A stretch of 54,408 nt of DNA from Flavobacteriaceae bacterium (GTDB taxonomy: Bacteria; Bacteroidota; Bacteroidia; Flavobacteriales; Flavobacteriaceae), in NCBI GenBank assembly GCA_022425945.1, contig JAKMEK010000058.1, forward strand, positions 1 through 54,408. The letters are read 5' to 3'. Position 1 is the stretch's first letter; each line of letters starts with the position of its first letter. Under the pieces are notes generated by a model. It searched no databases and was not told the DNA's origin. It saw only the letters and a program-made list of their open reading frames with translations. The translations under genes were made by a program, and so were the position numbers. Shown here one piece after another: positions 35,009-44,403 of this stretch.

Positions 35009-36066
35009 TTCTCTTCTTCCTTTTCGCTTTGATGACTGGTCCAACCTTGTGCAGTCAATTCAATTTGCTGCCCTAAACCGGTCACTAAATTACAGCCAAC
35101 AGCTTTCTCGGTTACATGTCCAATGACAGAAAGTAAAGGGTGGTTTTTTATGGCGTCGAAATGACGTTGATCCACGGTGAACAACAATTCATAATCTTCT
35201 CCTCCATTCAATGCTGCGGTTGTGTTATTGATGCTCAGCTCTTTACAGATGCCCAAGACTTCTGGATCAATAGGGATTTTGTCTTCATAGATTTGACAAC
35301 CTACTTCTGAGGCCTTTGCCAAATGCAAAACTTCAGAAGACAAGCCGTCACTGATGTCAATCATTGCAGTCGGAACAATCTTTAATTCATCCAATAATTC
35401 AATGATGTCTTTTCTTGATTCGGGTTTTAGCTGACGCTCTACGGAATACGCATAGGTAGATAAATCGGGTTGTGATTGAGGGTTTACTTTGAAGACGGCT
35501 TTTTCTCTTTCCAGAATTTGAAGTCCCATATAGGCCCCTCCTAAATCTCCTGAAACGACGATCAGATCGTGTTCTTTTGCCCCCGATCGATAGGTGAGTT
35601 TCTCTTCTTTTGCGGTACCAATTGCCGTAACAGAAATGACTAAACCTGTTTTGGATGAGGTGGTGTCTCCACCAACTAAATCTACTTTGTAGCGCGAACA
35701 AGCATGTCTAACTCCCGAGTAGAGTTCTTCTACGGCCTCAACGGGGAAACGGTTCGAAATGGCAATGCTCACCGTGATTTGTGTCGGCATGGCGTTCATG
35801 GCAAAGATGTCCGATAAGTTGACCATGACCGCTTTATAGCCCAAGTGTTTTAGGGGCATATAGCTTAAGTCAAAATGGACGCCTTCCACTAAAAAGTCGG
35901 TAGAAACCACTGTTTTATCTGCATGGTCAAGAACTGCAGCATCATCTCCAATTCCTTTGATGGAAGTAGGGTGTTGGAGTGTAAAACTCGCTTTTATCTT
36001 CTCAATGAGTCCAAACTCTCCTAGATTGGCGATGGACGTAGTGGTGGGTTTTTTTTCTTCGAACAT
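35005..36066 (-). CDS. thiL: Thiamine-monophosphate kinase
   Basis: This 353-residue ATP-dependent kinase makes thiamine diphosphate from thiamine monophosphate. Family motifs are GIGDDAAVL (about 44-52), STDFLVEGVHFD, GGDTTSS and a late NGGEDYELLF. The start at 36066 follows a -7 box after four bases; a longer frame would include the promoter. It does not cluster with other thiamine genes here, but thiamine uptake genes are at 7-11 kb. Confidence 0.95.
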   Translation of the reverse strand: MFEEKKPTTTSIANLGEFGLIEKIKASFTLQHPTSIKGIGDDAAVLDHADKTVVSTDFLVEGVHFDLSYMPLKHLGYKAVMVNLSDIFAMNAMPTQITVSIAISNRFPVEAVEELYSGVRHACSRYKVDLVGGDTTSSKTGLVISVTAIGTAKEEKLTYRSGAKEHDLIVVSGDLGGAYMGLQILEREKAVFKVNPQSQPDLSTYAYSVERQLKPESRKDIIELLDELKIVPTAMIDISDGLSSEVLHLAKASEVGCQIYEDKIPIDPEVLGICKELSINNTTAALNGGEDYELLFTVDQRHFDAIKNHPLLSVIGHVTEKAVGCNLVTGLGQQIELTAQGWTSHQSEKEEEN

Positions 36067-36070
36067 ACTG

Positions 36071-36078
36071 CAAAAGTA
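36071..36078 (-). promoter_or_regulatory. -7 box of thiL, four bases from the start codon
   Basis: TACTTTTG on the minus strand is followed by CAGT and the thiL ATG. As with dxs, this predicts a leaderless or nearly leaderless message. No -33 box was found. Confidence 0.5.
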
Positions 36079-36115
36079 CATTCTTTTAACGATTTAGAAT
36101 TCTATAAAGTCCTCT

Positions 36116-36146
36116 TTTGGTAGGATATTTGATAAGACTATCTTTG
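36116..36146 (+). promoter_or_regulatory. Promoter of the choice-of-anchor B gene pair
   Basis: TTTG (36116-36119), a 19-bp spacer and TATCTTTG (36139-36146) match the consensus fully. The TTG start codon follows after 14 bases. Confidence 0.75.
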
Positions 36147-36160
36147 AAAAAACATCTGTC

Positions 36161-37447
36161 TTGAAAAAAGCCACAATATATTTAGTATCCCTCAGCATTT
36201 TTTTTGTGCAATGTACATTATTGGAAGATGAAGATCCGGTGATCGACATTCCTGTAGTCGTCATTCCTGATACGCCAACGCCTGCTCCCGCTGACCCTCC
36301 TGCGGTAGTTGAGGTGGTTGCCGATCTAGTCCCTTGTGACAATGGTTTTTCGGGGAGCTATCCTTGTAGTAATTATGACTTGCTCAATCGGGTAAGTCTT
36401 ACTGCTTTTCAGAGTGACTTCGCCAATGACAATTGGGGCTGGACAGATCCTGATTCTGGCAAAGAGTATGTACTCCAAGGCTTAGATGACGGAACGGCTT
36501 TTGTGGATGTTTCGTCGCCTGGAGCAGTACGTTACATTGGGAAATTACCTTCAGCTACAGAGGCCAGTACCTGGCGCGACATTAAGGTGTACAACAACCA
36601 CGCTTTTATTGTGAGTGAGGCCGCTGGACACGGTTTGCAGGTTTTTGACCTAAGGCGTTTAAGAAATCAGACATCATTTCAACAGTTCACAGCAGATGCC
36701 ACCTTGACTAGTTTTGGGCATGCACATAATATAGCCATCAATGAAACCAGCGGATATGCATATGTAATTGGTGCGGATCCCTACAATGGCGGCCCAATAT
36801 TTATCGATATTTCTTCACCCACTACCCCTGTGGTTATGGGAGGGTATGGCGGATCCTCTTATACGCATGATGCCCACATTGTTACTTATACAGGGCCTGA
36901 CCCAGATTACCAAGGGAGAGAAATTTTGTTTGGAAGTAATAGTGATGGCGGGGAAAACAATCAGGTGGTAATCGTAGATGTAACCGATAAATCTAATCCA
37001 CGCCTTATCTCAAATGCAACCTATAGCAATGGAGGATACACTCATCAAAATTGGATCGATGAAGCTCATCGATTTTTGTATGTTGGTGACGAACTGGATG
37101 AGCGGCGTTATGGAAATAGAACCAAAACCCTGGTTTTTGACCTTGAAGATTTGGACAATCCCTCTCTTCATTATTCTTATTTGGGGGTTACCTCGGCCAT
37201 TGATCACAACGGCTACACCAAAGGAAATTCCCTTTTTCTGGCCAATTATTCGGCTGGGTTTAGAGAAATCGATATTGAAAATATTGGGACAGAATCGATG
37301 ACAGAAATCGGCTTTTTTGACAGTTTCCCAGAGAACAACAACAACAGCTTTAGTGGAGTCTGGAATGTTTATCCTTTTTTTGAAAGTGGTCTGATAGCGA
37401 TCAGTGACAGTAGTCGCGGCTTGTTTCTTGTGCAACGATCAAATTGA
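36161..37447 (+). CDS. Choice-of-anchor B (LVIVD-repeat) family lipoprotein
   Basis: This 428-residue protein has a lipoprotein signal peptide (FFVQC, Cys18), an acidic Pro-rich stalk (about 20-55), and a beta-propeller made of repeats such as GTAFVDVSSPGAVRYIG, HGLQVFDLRRL and GPIFIDISSPTTP. That is the LVIVD-repeat, choice-of-anchor B pattern. It is an envelope protein, probably for binding rather than catalysis; function is unknown. The start codon is TTG, supported by the promoter and the signal peptide. The following lipoprotein gene starts 5 bases after the stop, so they form an operon. Confidence 0.85.
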   Translation: MKKATIYLVSLSIFFVQCTLLEDEDPVIDIPVVVIPDTPTPAPADPPAVVEVVADLVPCDNGFSGSYPCSNYDLLNRVSLTAFQSDFANDNWGWTDPDSGKEYVLQGLDDGTAFVDVSSPGAVRYIGKLPSATEASTWRDIKVYNNHAFIVSEAAGHGLQVFDLRRLRNQTSFQQFTADATLTSFGHAHNIAINETSGYAYVIGADPYNGGPIFIDISSPTTPVVMGGYGGSSYTHDAHIVTYTGPDPDYQGREILFGSNSDGGENNQVVIVDVTDKSNPRLISNATYSNGGYTHQNWIDEAHRFLYVGDELDERRYGNRTKTLVFDLEDLDNPSLHYSYLGVTSAIDHNGYTKGNSLFLANYSAGFREIDIENIGTESMTEIGFFDSFPENNNNSFSGVWNVYPFFESGLIAISDSSRGLFLVQRSN

Positions 37448-37452
37448 GTTCA

Positions 37453-38793
37453 ATGAAGCAGAGTATACTTTTTTTGAGTTGCTGCATCATTTTGATGGCT
37501 TGTGAGAAAACGTCCTCAATAAATACAGTTCCTCGATCGCCTTTACACAGCCTACAATGGGTTCAGCTTTTTGGGGGTAGCCAGGAGGACATAGCACATG
37601 ATGTTATTGCAACGCAAGACGGTGGCTTTGCTGTGATAGGAAATACCAAAAGCATTGACGGAGATGTCCAAGATAAAAGCGTTGAGGTTGCTGATATAAT
37701 AGTGCTGAAATATTCCTCAAACGCAGAACTCCAATGGGCCAAAACCTATGGTGGGTCTTTGGATGATCGTGGTCATTCATTGGTTCAAATGCCCGACGGT
37801 GGTTATGTTCTATTGGGCTATTCCATGAGCAGCGATATTGACGCATCAAATAATGAAGGACAACACGATAATTGGGTTATTCGCGTGGATGCACAAGGAA
37901 ATTTGCTCTGGGAAAAAAGCTTCGGTTTTTTGGGACATGACCATGCCTATTCGATCATTACTACCCAAGATGGCGGTTTGTTGTTCAATGGCTTCTTGGA
38001 CGTTACTTCTTCTGCTGGTTTGGGAAGTACAGCCAGAGGCGGAAGTCATGGTGTTGGAGAATTTTGGGTGCATAAAATTGATCCATTGGGAAACATTCAA
38101 TGGCGACGTTATTATGGCGGAACAAGCAACGATCGATCCTATGCTGCTGTGGAGACAGTGGCTGGAGATTTTGTGATTGTGGGTACCTCTGAAAGCACAG
38201 ATGTAGACATTAGTTCGCCAAGGGGAGATTATGATGTTTGGGTTATTAAAATAGCTGCCGACGGGAAGTTGTTGTGGGAACGCTCTTTTGGGGGAAGTGC
38301 CTACGAAGGTTCCAATGCTGTTTGGCTGGATCGCGAGCAGAACATTCATGTGCTCGGAAACACCTTTAGTGCAGATCACGATGTTTCTTCTCCGCTGGGG
38401 AGTTCAGATTTTTGGTTAATTTCTATCGATCAAGGTGGCCAACTGTTGACCGAAAACACCTTTGGAGGTTCTGATTTTGACTTAGGTCAAGATGTGTTGT
38501 TGGATCAAGACAATCAATTTTGGCTCACAGGCTATAGCCGAAGTAAAGACATTGATCTTTCTGAAAATCAGGGAGATAATGATATTGCATTGTTCCAGTT
38601 GGATCAAAATAAATTTCCAAAGCAACATTTTTCCTTGGGCGGAAGTGGCCTTGATCTTGCGCATGCAATGGTTGAATTGACACAGGGTGGTATTCTTGTA
38701 GTTGGGAGTACAGAAAGCACTGATGGACCTTTTGCGGGCAACCGTGGCGACAAGGATATTTTTTTAGCGCTTTGGGATGATGTTTTGGAATAG
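37453..38793 (+). CDS. Lipoprotein with repeated propeller-like units
   Basis: This 446-residue protein has a lipoprotein signal peptide (LMAC, Cys17). About seven units of 50-60 residues repeat the pattern FGGS-x2-D, then DGG-x4-G-x2-S-x-D-x-D, then D-x-W or DIxxL. This is a bladed beta-propeller pattern with regular Asp residues that could bind Ca2+. There is no catalytic motif. It is co-transcribed with the LVIVD-repeat lipoprotein; the two may act together at the cell surface, which is inference. ATG at 37453 is preferred over the TTG at 37444, which overlaps the previous gene. Confidence 0.78.
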   Translation: MKQSILFLSCCIILMACEKTSSINTVPRSPLHSLQWVQLFGGSQEDIAHDVIATQDGGFAVIGNTKSIDGDVQDKSVEVADIIVLKYSSNAELQWAKTYGGSLDDRGHSLVQMPDGGYVLLGYSMSSDIDASNNEGQHDNWVIRVDAQGNLLWEKSFGFLGHDHAYSIITTQDGGLLFNGFLDVTSSAGLGSTARGGSHGVGEFWVHKIDPLGNIQWRRYYGGTSNDRSYAAVETVAGDFVIVGTSESTDVDISSPRGDYDVWVIKIAADGKLLWERSFGGSAYEGSNAVWLDREQNIHVLGNTFSADHDVSSPLGSSDFWLISIDQGGQLLTENTFGGSDFDLGQDVLLDQDNQFWLTGYSRSKDIDLSENQGDNDIALFQLDQNKFPKQHFSLGGSGLDLAHAMVELTQGGILVVGSTESTDGPFAGNRGDKDIFLALWDDVLE

Positions 38794-38809
38794 CTCTATT
38801 GGCTTTATC

Positions 38810-38830
38810 TATGACTAAATCCTAGTCATA
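38810..38830. promoter_or_regulatory. Perfect 21-bp inverted repeat, candidate operator of the suf operon
   Basis: TATGACTA (38810-38817) and TAGTCATA (38823-38830) are perfect inverted repeats separated by five bases. The site lies where the -33 box of the suf promoter would be, so a bound protein would block it. The GACTA...TAGTC halves resemble IscR-type Rrf2 sites, but the spacing is two bases wider than in E. coli. No Rrf2 regulator gene is in the window. Confidence 0.55.
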
Positions 38831-38845
38831 CTAAGTGAAATGCCG

Positions 38846-38853
38846 TATATTTG
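38846..38853 (+). promoter_or_regulatory. -7 box of the suf operon
   Basis: TATATTTG matches TAnnTTTG, 29 bases before the sufA-type start. The usual TTTG -33 element is missing and the inverted repeat takes its place, which would fit a regulated promoter. Confidence 0.6.
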
Positions 38854-38882
38854 CGCTAAATTAAAAAAAGGAAGTTTCACCC

Positions 38883-39212
38883 ATGATTAAAGTTTCAGCT
38901 TCAGCGAAAGTAAAAGTCGCAAGTTTAATGCAAGAAGAGGGGTTCAATCCAACAACTGCTTTTGTACGTGTTGGTGTTAAAAGTGGCGGCTGCTCTGGGC
39001 TATCGTATGACTTGGATTTTGATGCTGATAAAAAAGAAGATGATCGTTTATTTGAAGATAATGATGTTCGCATCGTTGTGGATAAGAAAAGTTTACTCTA
39101 CTTGGTTGGAACTACATTAGAATATTCTGGAGGATTGAATGGTAAAGGTTTTGTGTTTAACAACCCCAACGCCAATCGAACCTGTGGATGTGGAGAAAGT
39201 TTTTCGCTCTAA
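38883..39212 (+). CDS. sufA: A-type iron-sulfur carrier (SufA/IscA/HesB)
   Basis: This 109-residue protein has the three conserved Cys of A-type carriers: Cys37 in GGCSGL, and Cys101 and Cys103 in the C-terminal TCGCG. It receives Fe-S clusters from SufBCD and passes them to apoproteins. It is the first gene of an operon of eight; sufB starts 9 bases after its stop. Confidence 0.95.
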   Translation: MIKVSASAKVKVASLMQEEGFNPTTAFVRVGVKSGGCSGLSYDLDFDADKKEDDRLFEDNDVRIVVDKKSLLYLVGTTLEYSGGLNGKGFVFNNPNANRTCGCGESFSL

Positions 39213-39221
39213 AAGGACGCT

Positions 39222-40667
39222 ATGGCATATACAGAAGAAGAATTAAAAAAAGAGCTCGAAACCAAAGAGTATGAATACGGTTTTTATACCGATATCGAAT
39301 CAGATACTTTTCCTGTCGGTTTAAATGAAGAGATTGTTCGGGCAATTTCAAAACGAAAAGAAGAGCCCGAATGGATGACGGAGTGGCGATTGCAAGCCTT
39401 TGCTTCTTGGAAGCAAATGGAAGAACCTGAGTGGGCCAATGTTAACTACGAGAAGCCCGATTTTCAGGCGATTTCGTATTACTCAGCTCCCAAAAAGAAA
39501 GACAAGTACGAAAGCCTTGATGAGGTGGATCCAGAATTATTGGATACATTCAACAAATTAGGTATTTCCCTCGACGAGCAGAAAAAATTGGCAGGCGTTG
39601 CCGTAGATATCGTGGTGGACTCTGTTTCCGTAGCAACTACTTTTCGCGATACGCTGGCCGAAAAGGGCATCATTTTTTGCTCCATTTCAGAGGCCATCAA
39701 AGACTATCCGGATCTTGTTAGAAAATATTTAGGGACCGTTATTCCTCCCAAAGACAATTTTTATGCGGCCTTGAATGCAGCTGTTTTTTCGGATGGCTCA
39801 TTTTGTTACATTCCCAAAGGCGTGCGTTGTCCGATGGAATTATCAACCTATTTTCGAATCAATCAGGCAGGAACAGGTCAGTTTGAACGTACCCTTGTCA
39901 TAGCAGACGAAGGGAGTTATGTTTCGTATTTAGAAGGTTGTACTGCGCCTTCGCGTGATGAAAATCAGTTGCACGCAGCTTGCGTAGAATTGATTGCCAT
40001 GGACGATGCAGAGATCAAATACTCAACTGTTCAGAACTGGTACCCCGGAAATAAAGAAGGAAAAGGTGGTGTGTACAACTTCGTTACCAAACGAGGTATT
40101 TGCCATACCAATGCAAAAATATCATGGACACAGGTCGAAACGGGTTCTGCCGTGACTTGGAAATATCCCTCTTGTATTTTAAAAGGGGATAATTCAATTG
40201 GAGAGTTTTATTCCATCGCCGTGACCAACAATTTCCAGCAAGCCGACACTGGAACAAAGATGGTTCATCTGGGAAAAAACACCCGTTCAACCATCATTTC
40301 AAAAGGTATTTCTGCTGGAAAATCACAGAACAGTTACCGTGGCCTTGTACAGGTTAATCCAAAAGCATCGAATGCACGAAACTTTTCTCAGTGTGATTCA
40401 TTGCTTATGGGAAATGAGTGTGGAGCACACACGTTCCCTTACATAGAAGCACGAAACAATTCTGCACAAATCGAGCACGAAGCAACAACAAGTAAAATTG
40501 GTGAAGACCAAATTTTTTATTGTAACCAGCGAGGAATCGATACCGAAAAAGCCATTGCACTAATTGTGAATGGATTTAGTAAGGAAGTCCTCAATAAGCT
40601 CCCCATGGAGTTCGCCGTAGAGGCCCAAAAATTATTAGAAATCTCCCTAGAAGGATCTGTAGGGTAA
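39222..40667 (+). CDS. sufB: Fe-S cluster assembly scaffold SufB
   Basis: This 481-residue protein is the scaffold subunit of the SufBC2D complex on which clusters form. It shows the SufB features [18 protein letters not shown], then [21 protein letters not shown], and the late [19 protein letters not shown]. The last third is the right-handed beta-helix shared with SufD. It is followed by sufC after 11 bases. Confidence 0.98.
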   Translation: MAYTEEELKKELETKEYEYGFYTDIESDTFPVGLNEEIVRAISKRKEEPEWMTEWRLQAFASWKQMEEPEWANVNYEKPDFQAISYYSAPKKKDKYESLDEVDPELLDTFNKLGISLDEQKKLAGVAVDIVVDSVSVATTFRDTLAEKGIIFCSISEAIKDYPDLVRKYLGTVIPPKDNFYAALNAAVFSDGSFCYIPKGVRCPMELSTYFRINQAGTGQFERTLVIADEGSYVSYLEGCTAPSRDENQLHAACVELIAMDDAEIKYSTVQNWYPGNKEGKGGVYNFVTKRGICHTNAKISWTQVETGSAVTWKYPSCILKGDNSIGEFYSIAVTNNFQQADTGTKMVHLGKNTRSTIISKGISAGKSQNSYRGLVQVNPKASNARNFSQCDSLLMGNECGAHTFPYIEARNNSAQIEHEATTSKIGEDQIFYCNQRGIDTEKAIALIVNGFSKEVLNKLPMEFAVEAQKLLEISLEGSVG

Positions 40668-40678
40668 CCAACAACTAT

Positions 40679-41428
40679 ATGCTTACAATTAAAGATTTAC
40701 ACGCAAGTGTAGAAGACAAGGAAATCTTAAAAGGAATCAATCTTCAGGTAAACCCAGGAGAGGTACATGCCATCATGGGGCCAAACGGATCGGGAAAGAG
40801 TACACTTTCTACCGTTATTGCTGGGCACGAAGATTATGAAGTTAGCAAGGGATCCATTGTTTTTGATGGAGAAGATTTGGAAGAATTAGATGCTGAACAA
40901 CGCGCCCACAAAGGAGTGTTCTTATCGTTTCAATATCCTGTTGAAATCCCTGGAGTAACGGTCACCAACTTTATCAAAACGGCAATTAATGCCTCACGAA
41001 AAGCAAAGGGATTGGAAGATATGCCGGCTAAAGATATGCTGAAAAGTATTCGGGAGAAGGCCGCCATGTTAGAAATTGACTCGAAATTTTTATCGCGCTC
41101 GCTCAACGAAGGTTTTTCGGGAGGAGAAAAGAAACGTAATGAAATTTTCCAGTTGGCCATGTTAGAACCCAAATTAGCCATCTTAGATGAAACCGATTCT
41201 GGACTAGACATCGATGCCTTGAAAATTGTTGCCAATGGAGTTAACAAACTTAAAAGCAAAGACAACGCCGTTGTCGTAATCACCCACTACCAACGTTTGT
41301 TGGATTATATCGTACCAGACTTTGTTCATGTTTTGTACAACGGACGCATTGTAAAGTCGGGGACGAAGGAATTGGCTCACGAATTGGAAGCAAAAGGATA
41401 CGATTGGATCAAACAAGAGCTCGCTTAA
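40679..41428 (+). CDS. sufC: Fe-S assembly ATPase SufC
   Basis: This 249-residue ABC ATPase has Walker A GPNGSGKST, the signature FSGGEKKR and Walker B LAILDETDSGLD, the last in the form particular to SufC. It is soluble and drives shape changes of SufB-SufD. The sufD ATG begins one base after its stop. Confidence 0.98.
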   Translation: MLTIKDLHASVEDKEILKGINLQVNPGEVHAIMGPNGSGKSTLSTVIAGHEDYEVSKGSIVFDGEDLEELDAEQRAHKGVFLSFQYPVEIPGVTVTNFIKTAINASRKAKGLEDMPAKDMLKSIREKAAMLEIDSKFLSRSLNEGFSGGEKKRNEIFQLAMLEPKLAILDETDSGLDIDALKIVANGVNKLKSKDNAVVVITHYQRLLDYIVPDFVHVLYNGRIVKSGTKELAHELEAKGYDWIKQELA

Positions 41429-41429
41429 T

Positions 41430-42746
41430 ATGGATTTAAAAGAAAAAATGCTTTCTTCTTTCATGGCCTTGGAACAAGAACTCGACCTGAGTTCACCTGT
41501 ACATGACATACGTTCAACTAGCCTGAAAACATTTGAAGCGCTCGGTTTCCCATCCAAGAAAGACGAAGCCTGGAAGTATACTTCCTTGGCCAAATTGTTG
41601 AAGAATGATTACAGTATTTTCCCAAAGAAAGAAAGCTCTATCGAGCTCAAAGACGTCAAGAAATATTTTCTCTATGAGATCGATTCCTACAAAGTAGTCT
41701 TTATCGATGGAATTTACAGTCCTTTTTTATCTGATACGACCCACGACGGAATCGACGTTTGTTTGCTTTCTGCGGCTTTGACCAAACCAAAGTACAGAGA
41801 GGTTATTGAAAAATACTTTAATCAGGTAGCAGACAAAGAGGAGAGTTTAACGGCCTTGAATACGTCTTTTGCAAAAGAGGGCGCTTATGTATATGTGCCT
41901 AAATCTGTCGTTGCTGAAAAGCCCATTCAAATCATCCACTTCTCCACCGGAGAACAGGGCGATTTTTTATTGCAACCTCGTTCACTAGTTGTGGTAGAAG
42001 AAAACGCTCAAGTACAAATCATTGAACGTCATCAGAGCCTAGCTGCTCATGAAGTTTTGACCAACGCTGTAACAGAAATATTTGCGGCTAAAAGCGCCCT
42101 AGTAGATTACTATAAAATTCAGAATGATCGTCTCGATGCTTCATTGATTGACAACACCTATGTTGCGCAAGAAAGTGACAGTAATGTGAATGTACACACC
42201 TTTTCTTTTGGGGGGAAACTGACCAGAAACAACTTGAATTTCACCCAAAATGGAGAGCATATCGATTCTACCATGAAAGGAATAACCATCATTGGTGAGC
42301 AACAACACGTTGATCATTATACCTTGGTTAATCACGTGCAGCCCAATTGTGAGAGTCATCAAGATTACAAAGGAATCTATGCTGACAAATCGGTGGGTGT
42401 TTTTAACGGAAAAATTTACGTTGACAAGATTGCACAAAAAACCAATGCCTTTCAGCAAAACAACAACATCTTGTTGGATGATAAAGCGACCATCAATACT
42501 AAGCCGCAGTTAGAAATTTTTGCAGATGATGTAAAATGTTCGCACGGTTGTACGATTGGACAATTGGACGAAGATGCATTGTTTTATCTTCGTACACGTG
42601 GAATTCCAAAGCGTGAAGCCAAAGGCTTATTGACCTATGCTTTTGCGAATAATGTATTGGAAAGTGTTGCTATTCCATCACTTAAAACAAGAATCAATAA
42701 ATTGATTGCGAAGAAATTAGGAGTGAACTTAGGCCATGACTTATAA
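41430..42746 (+). CDS. sufD: Fe-S assembly protein SufD
   Basis: This 438-residue SufB paralogue supplies the other half of the SufBC2D core. The N-terminal region has the DEAWKYTSL motif, the central beta-helix includes QHVDHYTLVNHVQPNCESHQDYKG (key residues D, H, N, C), and the end has KCSHGCTIGQLDEDALFYLRTRGI. It overlaps sufS by 11 bases. Confidence 0.97.
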   Translation: MDLKEKMLSSFMALEQELDLSSPVHDIRSTSLKTFEALGFPSKKDEAWKYTSLAKLLKNDYSIFPKKESSIELKDVKKYFLYEIDSYKVVFIDGIYSPFLSDTTHDGIDVCLLSAALTKPKYREVIEKYFNQVADKEESLTALNTSFAKEGAYVYVPKSVVAEKPIQIIHFSTGEQGDFLLQPRSLVVVEENAQVQIIERHQSLAAHEVLTNAVTEIFAAKSALVDYYKIQNDRLDASLIDNTYVAQESDSNVNVHTFSFGGKLTRNNLNFTQNGEHIDSTMKGITIIGEQQHVDHYTLVNHVQPNCESHQDYKGIYADKSVGVFNGKIYVDKIAQKTNAFQQNNNILLDDKATINTKPQLEIFADDVKCSHGCTIGQLDEDALFYLRTRGIPKREAKGLLTYAFANNVLESVAIPSLKTRINKLIAKKLGVNLGHDL

Positions 42747-43962
42747 GGGAATCGATAGTGTAAAAATTCGAGCGGATTTTCCTATTTTATCACGGGAAGT
42801 CAACGGACAAGCTTTGGTTTATTTTGACAATGCTGCCACCTCACAAACGCCCCAACAGGTCATAGATGTCATTGTAGATTACTACAGTCGCTATAATGCT
42901 AATATACACCGTGGTGTTCACCGTCTAAGTCAAGAAGCAACAGATGCCTATGAGTTAGCTCGGCAAACAGTACAAGCACATTTTAATGCTGCAAAAGCAC
43001 ATGAAATCATACTGACCTCTGGAACGACTCACGCAATAAATATTGTTGCGTCGGGCTATGCTGCCTTGTTAAAAGAAGGTGATGAGCTTGTGGTTTCTGC
43101 CATGGAGCATCATTCCAATATTGTTCCTTGGCAAATGCTTTGCGAAAAGACAGGGGCGCTGTTAAAAGTCATTCCCATGACCCAAGAGGGAACCCTAGAC
43201 ATGGATGCCTATGATGCATTGTTGAATAAAAACACAAAGTTGGTGTTTGTTAACCATGTTTCCAATGCCCTAGGTACCGTGAATCCAATCGAGGAAATCA
43301 TTGGGAAAGCCCATGCCTTTGGTGCAAAAGTTTTGATTGATGGGGCTCAAGCTGCACCCCACATCAAAGCAGATGTCCAAGCCTTAGACATTGATTTTTA
43401 TGTCACCTCTGCCCATAAATTGTGCGGTCCAACGGGTGTTGGTATGCTTTATGGAAAAGAAGACTTGCTCAACGCTTTGCCACCTTATCAAGGAGGAGGA
43501 GAAATGATCGCTGAAGTCACCTTTGAAAAAACAACCTATGCCGATTTGCCCCATAAGTTTGAAGCAGGAACTCCAAATATAGCAGGTGGAATAGCTTTTG
43601 GTGCAGCACTTGATTACATGAACGCCATCGGCTTTGAGACCATTGCCGCTTTTGAAAATGAGCTGTTGACCTATGCCACAAATCAATTAGAAAAAATTGA
43701 GGGGATACAGATTTATGGTCAAGCACCCGAAAAAACTGCTGTAATTTCTTTCAATGTAAAAGGGATTCATCCCTATGATCTTGGAAGTATTTTAGATCAA
43801 ATGGGAATCGCCGTTCGAACTGGCCACCATTGTGCCCAGCCCATTATGGATTATTATCAAATCCCTGGAACTGTCCGGGCCTCTTTTTCTTTCTACAATA
43901 CCAAAGATGAAATTGATCGTATGCTGGTTGCCCTAGAGCGTGCCATTCAGATGTTGCAATAA
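42736..43962 (+). CDS. sufS: Cysteine desulfurase SufS
   Basis: This 408-residue PLP enzyme takes sulfur from cysteine for cluster assembly. The PLP lysine is Lys228 (SAHKLCGPTG) and the catalytic cysteine is Cys366 in RTGHHCAQP, in the short loop typical of group II enzymes (SufS), which need SufE. It overlaps the end of sufD by 11 bases, and sufE follows after 17. Confidence 0.97.
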   Translation: MTYKGIDSVKIRADFPILSREVNGQALVYFDNAATSQTPQQVIDVIVDYYSRYNANIHRGVHRLSQEATDAYELARQTVQAHFNAAKAHEIILTSGTTHAINIVASGYAALLKEGDELVVSAMEHHSNIVPWQMLCEKTGALLKVIPMTQEGTLDMDAYDALLNKNTKLVFVNHVSNALGTVNPIEEIIGKAHAFGAKVLIDGAQAAPHIKADVQALDIDFYVTSAHKLCGPTGVGMLYGKEDLLNALPPYQGGGEMIAEVTFEKTTYADLPHKFEAGTPNIAGGIAFGAALDYMNAIGFETIAAFENELLTYATNQLEKIEGIQIYGQAPEKTAVISFNVKGIHPYDLGSILDQMGIAVRTGHHCAQPIMDYYQIPGTVRASFSFYNTKDEIDRMLVALERAIQMLQ

Positions 43963-43979
43963 ATCGTACCTTTAGTCCT

Positions 43980-44402
43980 ATGACAATACAAGAAATACAA
44001 GACGAAATTGTTGAAGAATTCAACCTTTTTGAGGATTGGATGCAGCGTTATGAATACATGATTGAGCTTGGAAAATCCTTGCCGCTCATCGCGCCAGAGT
44101 TCAAGACCGAGGACAATATCATCAAAGGCTGTCAGTCCAAAGTATGGGTACATGCCGAATTAAAGAATAATCAATTGCTTTTTTCTGCCGATAGTGATGC
44201 CATCATTACCAAAGGAATTATCGCTATTTTGATTCGCGCATTCTCTAATCAACATCCCAAAGATATTCTAGATGCCGACACCAATTTCATTGATCAAATT
44301 GGCCTGAAAGAACACTTGTCGCCCACACGTGCGAATGGATTGGTTTCCATGATTAAGCAAATCAAATTATACGCTATAGCGTTTCAAACTCAACTCAATT
44401 AA
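43980..44402 (+). CDS. sufE: Sulfur-acceptor protein SufE
   Basis: This 140-residue protein accepts sulfur from SufS on Cys51 (IIKGCQSKVW) and passes it to SufB. Length and motif are standard. It sits between sufS and the DUF59 gene in the operon, one base from the latter. Confidence 0.96.
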   Translation: MTIQEIQDEIVEEFNLFEDWMQRYEYMIELGKSLPLIAPEFKTEDNIIKGCQSKVWVHAELKNNQLLFSADSDAIITKGIIAILIRAFSNQHPKDILDADTNFIDQIGLKEHLSPTRANGLVSMIKQIKLYAIAFQTQLN

Positions 44403-44403
44403 G

